Positions 22,257 through 30,853 of a DNA stretch of 64,000 bases are shown here, piece by piece (within the stretch, counting starts at the first letter, position 1; each line of letters starts with the position of its first letter). The position numbers and the translations under genes are program-made. Source of the DNA: JBMYTN01 sp049604415 (lineage in GTDB: Bacteria > Pseudomonadota > Alphaproteobacteria > Rhodospirillales > Rhodospirillaceae); NCBI GenBank assembly GCA_049604415.1, contig JBMYTN010000007.1, forward strand, positions 62,001 through 126,000, in the 5' to 3' direction. Below the pieces are notes generated by a model, which was not told the origin of the DNA, ran no database searches, and saw only the letters and a list, made by a program, of their open reading frames with translations.

Positions 22257-23662
22257 TGGACGCCTCCGCTTTGGACGCAACCCTATTGGCGCGGATCCAA
22301 TTCGCCGCCAATATCTCGTTCCATATCCTGTTCCCGACCATCACCATTGCCCTGGCCTGGGTGCTGCTGGCCTTCAAGCTCCGCTTTGCCTGGACCGGCG
22401 ACCAACGCTGGATGGATCTCTATGGGCTGTTCGTCAAAATCTTCGCCTTGACCTTCGGCCTTGGTGTGGTCTCCGGGATCGTGATGTCCTTCCAGTTCGG
22501 CACCAACTGGCCGGGCTTTATGGAAACCGTCGGCAATATTGCCGGGCCGCTTCTGGCCTATGAGATCCTGACCGCCTTCTTCCTCGAAGCCGTGTTCATC
22601 GGCATCATGCTGTTTGGCCGCGAACGGGTCGGGGATCGCGTGCATAACCTGGCAACGGCTCTGGTGGCCCTCGGCACCACCGCTTCGGCGTTCTGGATCC
22701 TGGTGCTGAACAGCTGGATGCACACCCCGGCGGGTTATGAGCTGCGCGATGGCATCGTCCATGCGGTCGATTGGATGGCCATCATCTTCAATCCCTCCAT
22801 GCCCTATCGCCTGGTCCATATGCTGTTGGCTTCGGGGCTGACCGTGGCGTTCCTGATTGCCGGTCTGTCGGCATGGCGGATGCTGCGCGGCGCGGATCCG
22901 CTGGGTCGCATCGGTTTGCAGGTGGGTCTTGGCCTGGGAGCGGTGTTGATCCCGCTGCAAATCCTGGCCGGAGATCTGCATGGCTTAAACACCTTGGAGC
23001 ACCAGCCAGCCAAGGTGGCGGCGATGGAGGGCAATTGGGAAACCGGCGGCGAAGTGCCTCTGCTGCTGTTCGCCCTGCCCGACGAGGACGCCCGTGAAAA
23101 CCGCTTCGAACTCGCTGTGCCCTATGGGGCCAGCCTGATCCTGACCCATGAGCTCAAAGGCGAGGTGCCGGGCTTGAACGACTATGAGGGTGCCCATCCC
23201 CCCGTCACGCCGGTGTTCTTCGCCTTCCGGATCATGGTCGGCGTCGGCATGGCCATGTTGGTGGTGTCCTGGGGCGCGCTGTTGTGGATGCATCGCCGTC
23301 GCAAGAGCTTGCCAGCACAGGAGGTCGATCAGGCCCCGCTGCCACGCCTGGCCCTATGGGGCTTGGTCGCCATGACCTTTTCCGGCTGGGTGGCCACGCT
23401 GGCTGGCTGGTATGTCACGGAGATTGGTCGCCAGCCTTGGCTGGTCACAGGGGTCTTGCGGACCGAGGAGGCCGTCGGACCCGCCACCGCCACCATGGTT
23501 GCGTCCTCCTTGGCGCTGTATCTGGCGGTCTATGCGGCCCTGCTGCTGGCCTATTGCGTGACCTTGTTCCGCCTCGCCCGGAAGGGGTTAAGGAAAGTTG
23601 GTTCGAGTGAGTGGAATGGAGTAACGCGCGCCCCTGAACCCGCGCCGTTGCCCGCCGAATGA
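22256..23662 (+). CDS. cydA: Cytochrome bd ubiquinol oxidase subunit I (CioA type)
   Basis: This 468-residue subunit carries the haems and the quinol site of a bd oxidase, which reduces oxygen to water without pumping protons. About nine membrane helices can be recognised. The N-terminal RIQFAANISFHILFPTITI holds the His ligand of haem b595 (His23). SFQFGTNWPGF, EAVFIGIMLFG and GWYVTEIGRQPW are further family signatures. The quinol loop is short, as in the cyanide-insensitive CIO type. It overlaps the upstream regulator by one base of the TGA and is followed after 40 bases by subunit II. Confidence 0.95.
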   Translation: MDASALDATLLARIQFAANISFHILFPTITIALAWVLLAFKLRFAWTGDQRWMDLYGLFVKIFALTFGLGVVSGIVMSFQFGTNWPGFMETVGNIAGPLLAYEILTAFFLEAVFIGIMLFGRERVGDRVHNLATALVALGTTASAFWILVLNSWMHTPAGYELRDGIVHAVDWMAIIFNPSMPYRLVHMLLASGLTVAFLIAGLSAWRMLRGADPLGRIGLQVGLGLGAVLIPLQILAGDLHGLNTLEHQPAKVAAMEGNWETGGEVPLLLFALPDEDARENRFELAVPYGASLILTHELKGEVPGLNDYEGAHPPVTPVFFAFRIMVGVGMAMLVVSWGALLWMHRRRKSLPAQEVDQAPLPRLALWGLVAMTFSGWVATLAGWYVTEIGRQPWLVTGVLRTEEAVGPATATMVASSLALYLAVYAALLLAYCVTLFRLARKGLRKVGSSEWNGVTRAPEPAPLPAE

Positions 23663-23702
23663 TCCTTGTGACCGCGCCGTTGCCCGGAGAGGCCCAAAGA
23701 CC

Positions 23703-24716
23703 ATGAGTATCGATCTGTTTCTATTTGACCCAACGGTTCTGCCGGTGATCTTCGCCGGACTGATGGGGCTGTCCATCCTGCTCTATGTCATCCTGGATGG
23801 CTTTGATCTGGGGGTCGGCTTGCTGGTGCCCTTTGCCACCCCGCCGGAGCAGGACCGCATGATCGCCTCCATTGGCCCCTTTTGGGACGCCAATGAAACC
23901 TGGCTGGTGCTGGCCATCGGTCTGTTGCTGGTGGCGTTCCCAGCCGCCCATGGGGCGATCCTTGGGGCGCTCTATCTTCCGGTGGCCCTCATGCTGGTTG
24001 GTTTGATCCTGCGCGGGGTGGCCTTTGAGTTCCGAGCCAAGTCAGAGGGCGAGGGCAAACGGCTCTGGACTCAAATCTTCGCCGCCGGGTCCTTGCTCAC
24101 CGGGCTGACCCAAGGCTGGATGCTCGGCCTTTATCTGTCCGGTCTGTCCTGGGCACCCGGCGCGTTGGCCTTTGCCGCGCTCTGCGCCCTGTGCCTGCCT
24201 GCGGGCTATGCTCTGCTGGGGGCTTGCTGGTTGATCTGGAAAACCGGGGATGGCCTGCAGCGCAAGGCTGTGCGCTGGGCCAAACCGGCCTTGCTGGGCG
24301 CGGGGGCCGGGATCGCGGCGGTTTCCATCGCCACCCCCATTGCCCATGACTCCATCGCGGCGAAATGGTTTGCCTGGCCGGAGGTGATCCTGCTCGCCCC
24401 GCTGCCCCTGATGGCAGCCGGTTTGGTCGCGGTGCTCTGGGTCGGGTTGGGGGCTTTGCCGGACCGGGAGGATCGCTGGCGCGCCGCACCCTTCCTGGCG
24501 GCTTCGGCGCTGGTCGGTACCTGTTTCGTCGGGCTGACCTATTCTCTCTATCCCCAGGTGGTTCCGGGTGGACCGACGATCTATGAAACCGCCTCCGCGC
24601 CGGAAAGCCTTACCATCATCCTGGTTGGCGTGATCGTCGTGATGCCGATCATCGCAGCCTATACCCTGCTGTCCTATCGGTTGTTCCGGGGAAAAGCCCG
24701 CCCGCTCAGCTATTAG
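23703..24716 (+). CDS. cydB: Cytochrome bd ubiquinol oxidase subunit II (CioB type)
   Basis: This 337-residue subunit has about eight or nine membrane helices and the CydB landmarks YVILDGFDLGVG and PFWDANETWLVL near the N terminus, and RGVAFEFR after the third helix. It pairs with subunit I in the inner membrane. A small third subunit (CydX) is not evident after it. The last codons and stop fall within the dispersed repeat at 24711-24732, which therefore marks the 3' end of the operon. Confidence 0.95.
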   Translation: MSIDLFLFDPTVLPVIFAGLMGLSILLYVILDGFDLGVGLLVPFATPPEQDRMIASIGPFWDANETWLVLAIGLLLVAFPAAHGAILGALYLPVALMLVGLILRGVAFEFRAKSEGEGKRLWTQIFAAGSLLTGLTQGWMLGLYLSGLSWAPGALAFAALCALCLPAGYALLGACWLIWKTGDGLQRKAVRWAKPALLGAGAGIAAVSIATPIAHDSIAAKWFAWPEVILLAPLPLMAAGLVAVLWVGLGALPDREDRWRAAPFLAASALVGTCFVGLTYSLYPQVVPGGPTIYETASAPESLTIILVGVIVVMPIIAAYTLLSYRLFRGKARPLSY

Positions 24717-24732
24717 ATCGAACAGGGCTCTA
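24711..24732. repeat. Solo copy of the MITE end at the cydB stop
   Basis: The reverse complement, TAGAGCCCTGTTCGATCTAA..., agrees with the end of the element at 6566-6916 at all but three of 22 positions. The cydB stop codon TAG lies within it. A second solo copy is at 30829-30849, also directly after a gene. It may be a relic of insertion that now serves as a gene end. Confidence 0.6.
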
Positions 24733-24741
24733 GGGGAGGCT

Positions 24742-25650
24742 CTACATCCACGGGGTCTGGGCAGCTTGGGCCTTCAACGCCTCCAAGAACAGCCGCAAAG
24801 GGACCATCGTCCGATATTCCCGGGGAAAATAAAGATAGACCCCGGGCACATCGGGCACATGGCCTGCCAAGACCGGGACCAGCGCACCGCTTTCCAAATC
24901 CGGACGGCAGAAATCCAGAAAGGTATAGGCCAAGCCCAGGCCTTGTTTGGCGAGATCGACCAAAGCGGGCAGGGTGTTGACGGTCAGGCTGCCCGCGACC
25001 TCGACATCATAGGGGCCTTCCGGGCCGGTCAAGCGCCAGGGCGCGATCTTGCCCACGCTTTGAAACCGATAATGCAGACAATGATGCCCCAGCAGGTCTT
25101 CCGGGCGCTGCGGCCTGCCATGACGGGCGATATAGGCCGGACTGGCCAGAATGCCGACCTTCAAGGGCGGGGTCAGGCGCACCGCCACCATGTCCTGGGT
25201 GATGCGATCCCCCAGCCGGAAACCCGCATGCAGCCCTTCCGACAGGATGTCGGAAAAAGCATCGGTCAGGGACAACTCCACCGAAATCTCCGGATAGGCC
25301 CGGGCAAAGCCTAACAGGCTAGGTCCAACCAGCAGCGGATAGACAAAATCCGGCAAGGCCAGCCGCAAACTGCCCCGCGCCGTATGGCCGGTGGTTCGCG
25401 CGGTTTCCACCGCACTGTCCAATTGGTCAAAGGCCGGGCCCGCGCCGCGCAACAAAGCCCGTCCGGCCTCGGTCAGGCTGAGGGAGCGGGTGGTGCGGAC
25501 AAACAAGGCCGTATCAAGCTGACCCTCCAAGGTCTTGAGCTGATGGCTGACCGTCGAGGGTTTTAGCCCGAGGGCATCCGCAGCCCCGCGCAGGCTGCCT
25601 TGGCGGGCAATGGCGACAAAGATTTCCAAGGTGGCGAGGGGCAGGCGCAT
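24742..25650 (-). CDS. LysR-family transcriptional regulator
   Basis: This 302-residue protein has an N-terminal winged helix-turn-helix (about 1-60, with QGSLRGAADALGLKPSTVSH) and a periplasmic-binding-like effector domain (about 90-295). Length is typical. It is divergent from the alpha/beta hydrolase at 25802 with a 151-base gap, the usual arrangement for a LysR protein and its target. The effector is unknown; the hydrolase and SnoaL-like genes suggest a small organic compound. Confidence 0.9.
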   Translation of the reverse strand: MRLPLATLEIFVAIARQGSLRGAADALGLKPSTVSHQLKTLEGQLDTALFVRTTRSLSLTEAGRALLRGAGPAFDQLDSAVETARTTGHTARGSLRLALPDFVYPLLVGPSLLGFARAYPEISVELSLTDAFSDILSEGLHAGFRLGDRITQDMVAVRLTPPLKVGILASPAYIARHGRPQRPEDLLGHHCLHYRFQSVGKIAPWRLTGPEGPYDVEVAGSLTVNTLPALVDLAKQGLGLAYTFLDFCRPDLESGALVPVLAGHVPDVPGVYLYFPREYRTMVPLRLFLEALKAQAAQTPWM

Positions 25651-25801
25651 GGGGCAGAGGCTCTGGCTCAGGTTCTGACTAATTCATCGATATCATACAG
25701 CAAAGAGTTCAAAAATAGGGGCCTTAAGGCATTAATCGCCAGAGCGTATCTTCTGGTCATCGATCACCCCCGATCCCCCAAAAATGTCTCAGGAGGTCGC
25801 C

Positions 25802-26734
25802 ATGAGCCCCGCCCGCATCAGCTTGCAAAACACCCCCACCAAGCCTGGCGTCACCCAGCGCCCGTTGGCCTTTGACAGCGCGGGCGTGACCCTACAGGGC
25901 GTGCTCTACTTGCCTGAAGCCGCCTCGGCCCCGCTGCCCGCCGTCATCGTCACCGGGGCCTGGACCACGGTGAAAGGACAAATGGCGGGGACCTATGCCC
26001 GGGAGCTGGCGGCGCGTGGCTTTGCCGCTTTGGCGTTCGACTTCACCGGTTGGGGCGAGAGCGCAGGGGTGCCGCGCTATGTGGAAGACCCGGCGGTGAA
26101 AACCCAGGATATCCTCGCCGCCGCCCAGGCCTTGGCCGCCTTGCCCGAGGTCGATGCCGGAGCCCTCTCCGGGCTCGGGATCTGCGCCTCCTCGGGCTAT
26201 ATGGCCGCTGCGGTGGCCGACAGCGCGCATCTGCAGAAGCTGGCCCTGGTGGCACCCTGGCTCCACGACCCGGCCATGGCCGAGGGCATTTATGGGGGTC
26301 CGGAGGTCGCCGCCAATTTGATCGCCACCAGCGAGGCCGAGAACGCGGCTGAAACCGTGCTTGTGGCCGCCAGCGCCGAGGACCAAAGCGCGGTGATGTT
26401 TCAAGCGCCCTATTACACCGAGGCCGACCGGGGCCTGATCCCGGACTATGACAATCAATTCTCGGTGCTCAGCTGGAAGCCTTGGCTGACCTATGACGCC
26501 CAGGCGTCTGCGGATCGCCTGACCAAGCCGGTGTTGATGGTCGGCTCGCCCGCCATCGCCTTGCCTGCTGGGGCTGCGGCCTATGAAGCCCGGACCAAAG
26601 CGCCGCTGGAAAAGCTCTGGCTCGGCGAGGATGTCACCCAGTTCGATTTTTATGATCGGGCGGATGTGGTGACCAGCGCCGCTGACGCTGTCGCCGGATT
26701 CTTCAGCGACGAAACCCTCAGTTCTCCCCGTTAG
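25802..26734 (+). CDS. Dienelactone-hydrolase-like alpha/beta hydrolase
   Basis: This 310-residue protein has the alpha/beta-hydrolase order, with VIVTGAWTTVKGQ (oxyanion strand) and ALAFDFTGWGESAG early on and the nucleophile elbow GLGICASSGY near residue 130. In related proteins the elbow reads GICAGGGY, so Cys rather than Ser is the expected nucleophile. Near the C terminus, TQFDFYD occupies the place where relatives have THxDxYD, meaning the catalytic His seems replaced by Gln. The enzyme may be altered or inactive, or use another His. ATG 25802 follows AGGAGG. It is divergent from the LysR gene and likely under its control. Confidence 0.7.
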   Translation: MSPARISLQNTPTKPGVTQRPLAFDSAGVTLQGVLYLPEAASAPLPAVIVTGAWTTVKGQMAGTYARELAARGFAALAFDFTGWGESAGVPRYVEDPAVKTQDILAAAQALAALPEVDAGALSGLGICASSGYMAAAVADSAHLQKLALVAPWLHDPAMAEGIYGGPEVAANLIATSEAENAAETVLVAASAEDQSAVMFQAPYYTEADRGLIPDYDNQFSVLSWKPWLTYDAQASADRLTKPVLMVGSPAIALPAGAAAYEARTKAPLEKLWLGEDVTQFDFYDRADVVTSAADAVAGFFSDETLSSPR

Positions 26735-26890
26735 ACGTGATTTGGTTCGTTTGGGCTTTGCCCTCACTGGGCCCTCAAGCGCCGGGCTGGCTTACGGGCC
26801 ATTCGGCCCGGGACCTCAATGGTCCAGTCGCGTCCTTTCAGAACGCTCCAGGTTCCCTGAGGCAATGACAGATTGGTTGGAAAGGTGACA

Positions 26891-27346
26891 ATGATGCAGG
26901 AATTTCAGCGTATTCAAAACACGGTGCAGCGGTTTTTCGCCGGGGTCGATGCCGGAGACTGGGACGGGGTCGCCGCCCTGATGGCCGATCCGTTCCATAT
27001 CGATTATTCCAGCTATGGCGGCGGTCCCGCAGCCCAAGTCAGCCCACAAGATGTGTTGAGCGGCTGGAAGGCCTTCCTGCCCGGCTTTGATGCCGTCCAC
27101 CATCAATTGGGGCCGCTGGACATCACCCTGGAGGACGCTCAAGCCCTGGTCAAAGCCCATGGCACCGCCACCCATTACATTGCCGATGTCCCGGAGGGCA
27201 GCACCGGCACCATCATCGGTACCTATGATCTGACCCTGCAGCGGGCAGAGGCCGAGTGGCTGCTGACCGGCATGACCTTCTACTTCAAATTCCAAAGCGG
27301 CAATCCGGCGCTGTCGGAACTGGCGGCGCAACGGGCGGCGGTTTAG
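26891..27346 (+). CDS. SnoaL/NTF2-like protein
   Basis: This 151-residue protein fits the NTF2 fold of SnoaL-like proteins: an N-terminal helix (RIQNTVQRFFAGVDAGDWDGVAALMADPF) followed by a curved beta sheet with a repeated HxxA/GT pattern (VKAHGTATHYI) and the closing LTGMTFYFKFQ strand. Family members are small enzymes, such as isomerases and cyclases, or ligand-binding proteins, and function cannot be deduced. ATG 26891 follows GGAAAGG; an in-frame TTG lies upstream at 26873. It lies 156 bases after the hydrolase and may be regulated with it. Confidence 0.65.
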   Translation: MMQEFQRIQNTVQRFFAGVDAGDWDGVAALMADPFHIDYSSYGGGPAAQVSPQDVLSGWKAFLPGFDAVHHQLGPLDITLEDAQALVKAHGTATHYIADVPEGSTGTIIGTYDLTLQRAEAEWLLTGMTFYFKFQSGNPALSELAAQRAAV

Positions 27347-27356
27347 GCTGTAAACT

Positions 27357-27389
27357 AAAAAACGTCCCGTTTATGAGTCTACGGCCTAG
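27357..27389. repeat. Single IS5-like end related to the element at 8108-8374
   Basis: AAAACGTCCCGTTTATGAGT, continuing CTACGGCCTA, matches the right end of the 8108-8374 element and, inverted, its left end. Only one end is present. It lies between two convergent genes and just touches the last stretch before the gamma-glutamyltransferase stop at 27391. Confidence 0.55.
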
Positions 27390-27390
27390 G

Positions 27391-28977
27391 CTAAAGGGCG
27401 ATGGCGGCCCCGTCCGCACGGGGGTCGCTGGCCCCTTCCAGGACACCGCTGGGGTGGCGGACCACCGCCCCGGCATGCCCGGCCAAATCGGAGAAAGCCG
27501 GGATGATCTCCACATCATGTCCTGCCTGCTTCAGCGCCTGCACCAAAGCGGGCGGGAAGCGGTCCTCCAGCTTCAGCGAGGTTGTCGCCTCGCCCCAGGT
27601 CCGGCCCAGCAGCCAGCGCGGTGCGGTCACCGCTTTCTGCAGGTCTTGACCGAACAGGGCATAGCGGCTGAACAGGGCCGCCTGGGTTTGGGGCTGGCCC
27701 TCGCCGCCCATGGTGCCATAGACCAGCACCCGCCCGTCCTTCAGCTGGGCCAAAGCCGGGTTTAGGGTGTGGAACGGGCGTCGCCCGGGGCAAAGCTGGT
27801 TCGGGCCGGGCTCTAAGCTGAACCCAGCACCCCGGTTCTGGAACACCACCCCGGTCTCTGGACAAGTCAGGCCGGAGCCGAATTCCCAAAACACGCTTTG
27901 GATAAAGCTGACCGCACAGCCGTCGCTGTCGATGGCCCCCATCCAGACCGTATCCCCATCCTGGGCCGGATAGGGCCAGGGCAAGGCCGTCTGCCGATCA
28001 ATCCTGGCCAGCAAAGGCTCCAGCGCTTCCGGATTGAGCCACTCCTGGGCGGGCTGGGCCATGCCATCCGGGTCGCCCAGTTCCGCATTGCGGCGCAGGA
28101 AGGCCTGTTTTGTCGCCTCAATCACCCCATGCAGGTGATCAAATCCTTCCGCCTCCGTGACGCCTAGACGATCAAACAAGGCCAGGATCATCAGGGAAGA
28201 CACGCCTTGGGTGGGCGGTGTCATGTTGAACAGGCGACCGGCGGAAATCTCTGTGGACAGCGGCGTGACGATTTCGGCATCAAAACCGGCAAAGTCCTCC
28301 AGCCGCAGGGGGGAGCCGGTCCGCTTCAAAAAACCCGCATGGGTTTCTGCTAGGCTGCCTCGATAAAAGCTGTCCAACCCCTCTGCCGCCAAGCGGGCAA
28401 AGGTCCGGGCCAAAGCCGGTTGCTTGAACAGCTCCCGTTCCCGGGGAGGGCGGCCGTCGGGCAAATGCACCTCGGCAAAACCCGGAACATCTTTCAACCC
28501 GTCCAGCTTGGCCGTCAGGCAGTCGGCATGATTGCCGGTGACGACAATACCGTCGCGGGCATGGCGCTCTGCGGCCCGGAGCAGAGTGGCCAGCGGCAGG
28601 CGACGGCCTTCGGGCACCAGGGCCAGCGCTTGGGCCCAACCGGCAATGGTGCCCGGGACGGTAAGCGCGGCCAGAGGCCCCCGGGCTGGGATCGATCCGG
28701 TGATGCCATGGGCGGCATAAAAGGCAGGCGGGGCTTTGGCTGCAGCCCGTCCGCAGCCGGAGATCCCGACCGGGCTGGCATTGGGGCGGTGGATCAGCCA
28801 AAAGCCATCGCCGCCAATGGAGTTCATATGCGGATAAACCACCGCGATGGTCGCCGCTGCGGCCACCATGGCCTCAATGGCGGTGCCGCCTTGGGCCAGA
28901 ATGTCGCGCCCGGCCAAGGCGGCAGCATGGTGAGGAGCACTGATACAGCCCTTCAGGCCGGTGGGGGCATGGAGCAT
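27391..28977 (-). CDS. Gamma-glutamyltransferase family protein
   Basis: This 528-residue protein is a member of the Ntn-hydrolase GGT family. These precursors cut themselves before a Thr that becomes the nucleophile; here the best candidate is the Thr of GDTVWMGAID (about residue 343). Other family features are GGTAIEAMVAAA near the N terminus, NSIGGDGFW, and HTLNPALAQLKDGRVLVYGTMGG near the C terminus. There is no clear signal peptide from ATG 28977; the frame stays open another 63 codons upstream, but that part overlaps the promoter side of the divergent dehydrogenase gene. Related proteins act in glutathione or acylase-like reactions; the exact substrate is unknown. Confidence 0.85.
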   Translation of the reverse strand: MLHAPTGLKGCISAPHHAAALAGRDILAQGGTAIEAMVAAAATIAVVYPHMNSIGGDGFWLIHRPNASPVGISGCGRAAAKAPPAFYAAHGITGSIPARGPLAALTVPGTIAGWAQALALVPEGRRLPLATLLRAAERHARDGIVVTGNHADCLTAKLDGLKDVPGFAEVHLPDGRPPRERELFKQPALARTFARLAAEGLDSFYRGSLAETHAGFLKRTGSPLRLEDFAGFDAEIVTPLSTEISAGRLFNMTPPTQGVSSLMILALFDRLGVTEAEGFDHLHGVIEATKQAFLRRNAELGDPDGMAQPAQEWLNPEALEPLLARIDRQTALPWPYPAQDGDTVWMGAIDSDGCAVSFIQSVFWEFGSGLTCPETGVVFQNRGAGFSLEPGPNQLCPGRRPFHTLNPALAQLKDGRVLVYGTMGGEGQPQTQAALFSRYALFGQDLQKAVTAPRWLLGRTWGEATTSLKLEDRFPPALVQALKQAGHDVEIIPAFSDLAGHAGAVVRHPSGVLEGASDPRADGAAIAL

Positions 28978-29129
28978 GACGGGATCTCTCGACGCAAACG
29001 ACAAACATAGTGGGCGAGGGCCAAAGGGTTGAAGGCACTCAAGTGTTGTTCGCGTCCAAGATGCCCCCTTTCCGGCCCTCTGTCTCCCCCCCACATGAGG
29101 GACAACAGACAAAACAGGCGAGGTTGGCA

Positions 29130-30329
29130 ATGGGCGCGTGGTTGAAGGCCGTGGTGACGGGAGCATTAATGGGTGGATTGGCAGCAGGGCCAGTCCTGGC
29201 CCAAAGCTTCAATGAGGACCCCCCCAATAACCGCAGCCTAACCCCCGCCTTTGAGGGCCAGACCCGGGGCCCGGTGATCGCTGATGCGACCGCTTTGCGG
29301 ACCACCACCTTTGCTGAAGGTCTGGAGAACCCTTGGGGCATGGCCCTGTTGCCCGATGGCAGCTGGCTGGTGACCGAGCGGCCCGGTCGGATGCGCTTGG
29401 TTGGGCCCAATGGGGCGGTGTCCGGCGCGATTGCTGGCCTGCCCGAGGTCCATGCCCGCCGTCAGGGCGGCTTGCTGGATGTGGCGGTCCAAAACGACTT
29501 TGCCGAAACCCGCCAGGTTTGGTGGAGCTATGCCGAGCCCCGGGGGCGCGGGGAAAGTGCCACCGCCGTCGCCACTGGGGTTTTGTCCGCCGATGGGCGT
29601 TCCTTCAGCAATGTGCGGGTGATCTTCCAGCAGCAACCGGCTTGGGATTCCGGACGGCATTTCGGGTCGCGCTTGGTGTTTGATCCCGAAGGTGCATTAT
29701 TCGTCACCACTGGGGACCGGGGCAGCAGCCGGGTATGGATGAAGTCCCAAGATCCCGGGACCCATATCGGTAAGGTCGTCCGCATCCGCCCGGAAGGCGG
29801 TTCGGCCCAAGACACCGCGCCCTTCGCGGGCGGGCTGCCGGAAGTCTGGTCCTCGGGCCATCGCAACATCCAGGCCGCTGCCTTGGATCTGAATGGGGCG
29901 CTGTGGACGGTGGAGCATGGCCCCCGGGGCGGCGATGAACTGAATCGCCCCGAGCCCGGCCTGAATTATGGCTGGCCGGTGATCACCTATGGCGAAGACT
30001 ATAGCGGCTTCTCCATCACCGACGGCATCAGCGCCAAAGCCGGGTTGGAGCAGCCGGTTTATTATTGGGATCCGGTGATCGCGCCCAGCGGTATGGTGTT
30101 TTATGACGGGGCCTTGTTCCCGCAATGGCGCGGCAGTGCCCTGATCGGCGGTCTGGCCAGCCGCACCTTGACCCGCCTGGAGCTGGATGGCGATCGGGTC
30201 ACGGGCGAGGCCCGCTATCTGGAGGGCATTGGCCGGATCCGCGATGTGGCGCTGGACCAGGACGGGGCCTTGATGCTGTTGATCGATGACTACGAAGGCA
30301 CCATGATCCGGGTGACGCCGGGCTCATGA
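29130..30329 (+). CDS. PQQ-dependent aldose-sugar-dehydrogenase-like protein
   Basis: This 399-residue protein starts with a signal peptide (about 1-25, AGPVLAQ cleavage region) and contains a six-bladed beta-propeller of the GSDH/YliI family. Typical elements are LENPWGMALLPDGSWLVTER, RQGGLLDVAV, GDRGSS, SGHRNIQ and EHGPRGGDELN, which form the PQQ and calcium site. It would oxidise aldose sugars in the periplasm. ATG 29130 is preferred to the earlier in-frame starts because it leads directly into the signal sequence. Its stop overlaps the ATG of the next gene (ATGA), a lasso B2-like protein, which is an unusual partner. Confidence 0.85.
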   Translation: MGAWLKAVVTGALMGGLAAGPVLAQSFNEDPPNNRSLTPAFEGQTRGPVIADATALRTTTFAEGLENPWGMALLPDGSWLVTERPGRMRLVGPNGAVSGAIAGLPEVHARRQGGLLDVAVQNDFAETRQVWWSYAEPRGRGESATAVATGVLSADGRSFSNVRVIFQQQPAWDSGRHFGSRLVFDPEGALFVTTGDRGSSRVWMKSQDPGTHIGKVVRIRPEGGSAQDTAPFAGGLPEVWSSGHRNIQAAALDLNGALWTVEHGPRGGDELNRPEPGLNYGWPVITYGEDYSGFSITDGISAKAGLEQPVYYWDPVIAPSGMVFYDGALFPQWRGSALIGGLASRTLTRLELDGDRVTGEARYLEGIGRIRDVALDQDGALMLLIDDYEGTMIRVTPGS

Positions 30330-30823
30330 GCCGCCTGGGGCCGCTGGCGGCGATCCGCAAGCTGTTGTCTTTGCCAAGGCAGGAGCAGCTTTGGACCGCC
30401 GAGGCTTGGCTCCGTTTGGCGGTTTGGGTGATCAAAATCCGGCTGTTGCCCGGTGCCCGGATCACCCGGACCTTTGCGACTGGGCAGCAAGAGAGCCCAG
30501 AGCACCGAACAGAGCGCCTGTCACCGGACCAACGGATCCAGGTTGAGCGCCTACAGCGCTGCATTAGCCGGGCCAGTCGCTATCACCTGCTGGGACCAAA
30601 TTGCATGCCCCAGGCCCTCACGGCCCGGGCGATGCTGACGGGGCGCGGTCTGCCCGCAACCCTGGTTCTTGGGGTGCGGAAAAAGCCCTCCGAGCCCACC
30701 TTAGCTCAGGACGGAGAATTGGCGGCCCATGCCTGGGTGCTCAGCGGCGAGCTTACGGTCACCGGGGCGGAGGGCTCCGGTCGGTTTCAGCCTCTTGGCG
30801 TATTTCCCTCTGCCCCTGGGTAG
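30326..30823 (+). CDS. Lasso-peptide B2-like leader peptidase (transglutaminase-like fold)
   Basis: This 165-residue protein fits the lasso biosynthesis B2 family (Transglut_core3), which removes the leader peptide. Family landmarks are in place: NCMPQALTARAMLTGRG with the catalytic Cys93, ATLVLGVRK, and AAHAWVL with His135; the third catalytic residue is not obvious. The N-terminal helical part (1-85) is also typical. The gene overlaps the sugar-dehydrogenase stop by four bases, so translation is coupled. It lies about 17 kb to the right of the candidate lasso cluster, which has precursor, B1, cyclase and kinase but no B2. It may serve that cluster or an unseen one. Confidence 0.75.
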   Translation: MSRLGPLAAIRKLLSLPRQEQLWTAEAWLRLAVWVIKIRLLPGARITRTFATGQQESPEHRTERLSPDQRIQVERLQRCISRASRYHLLGPNCMPQALTARAMLTGRGLPATLVLGVRKKPSEPTLAQDGELAAHAWVLSGELTVTGAEGSGRFQPLGVFPSAPG

Positions 30824-30849
30824 AGCCCAATTAGATCGAACAGGGCTCT
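30822..30849. repeat. MITE-end relic forming a hairpin after the B2 gene
   Basis: AGAGCCC (30822-30828) pairs with GGGCTCT (30843-30849) across a 14-base loop. The part at 30829-30849 is nearly the same as the solo end at 24711-24732. It starts within the B2 stop codon and lies between convergent genes, so it may function as a terminator. Confidence 0.55.
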
Positions 30850-30853
30850 GGGC

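Noticed and set aside
28978..29166. N-terminal extension of the gamma-glutamyltransferase
   Set aside because: The 63 extra residues are Arg/Pro-rich, do not resemble a signal peptide, and overlap the start region of the divergent dehydrogenase gene.
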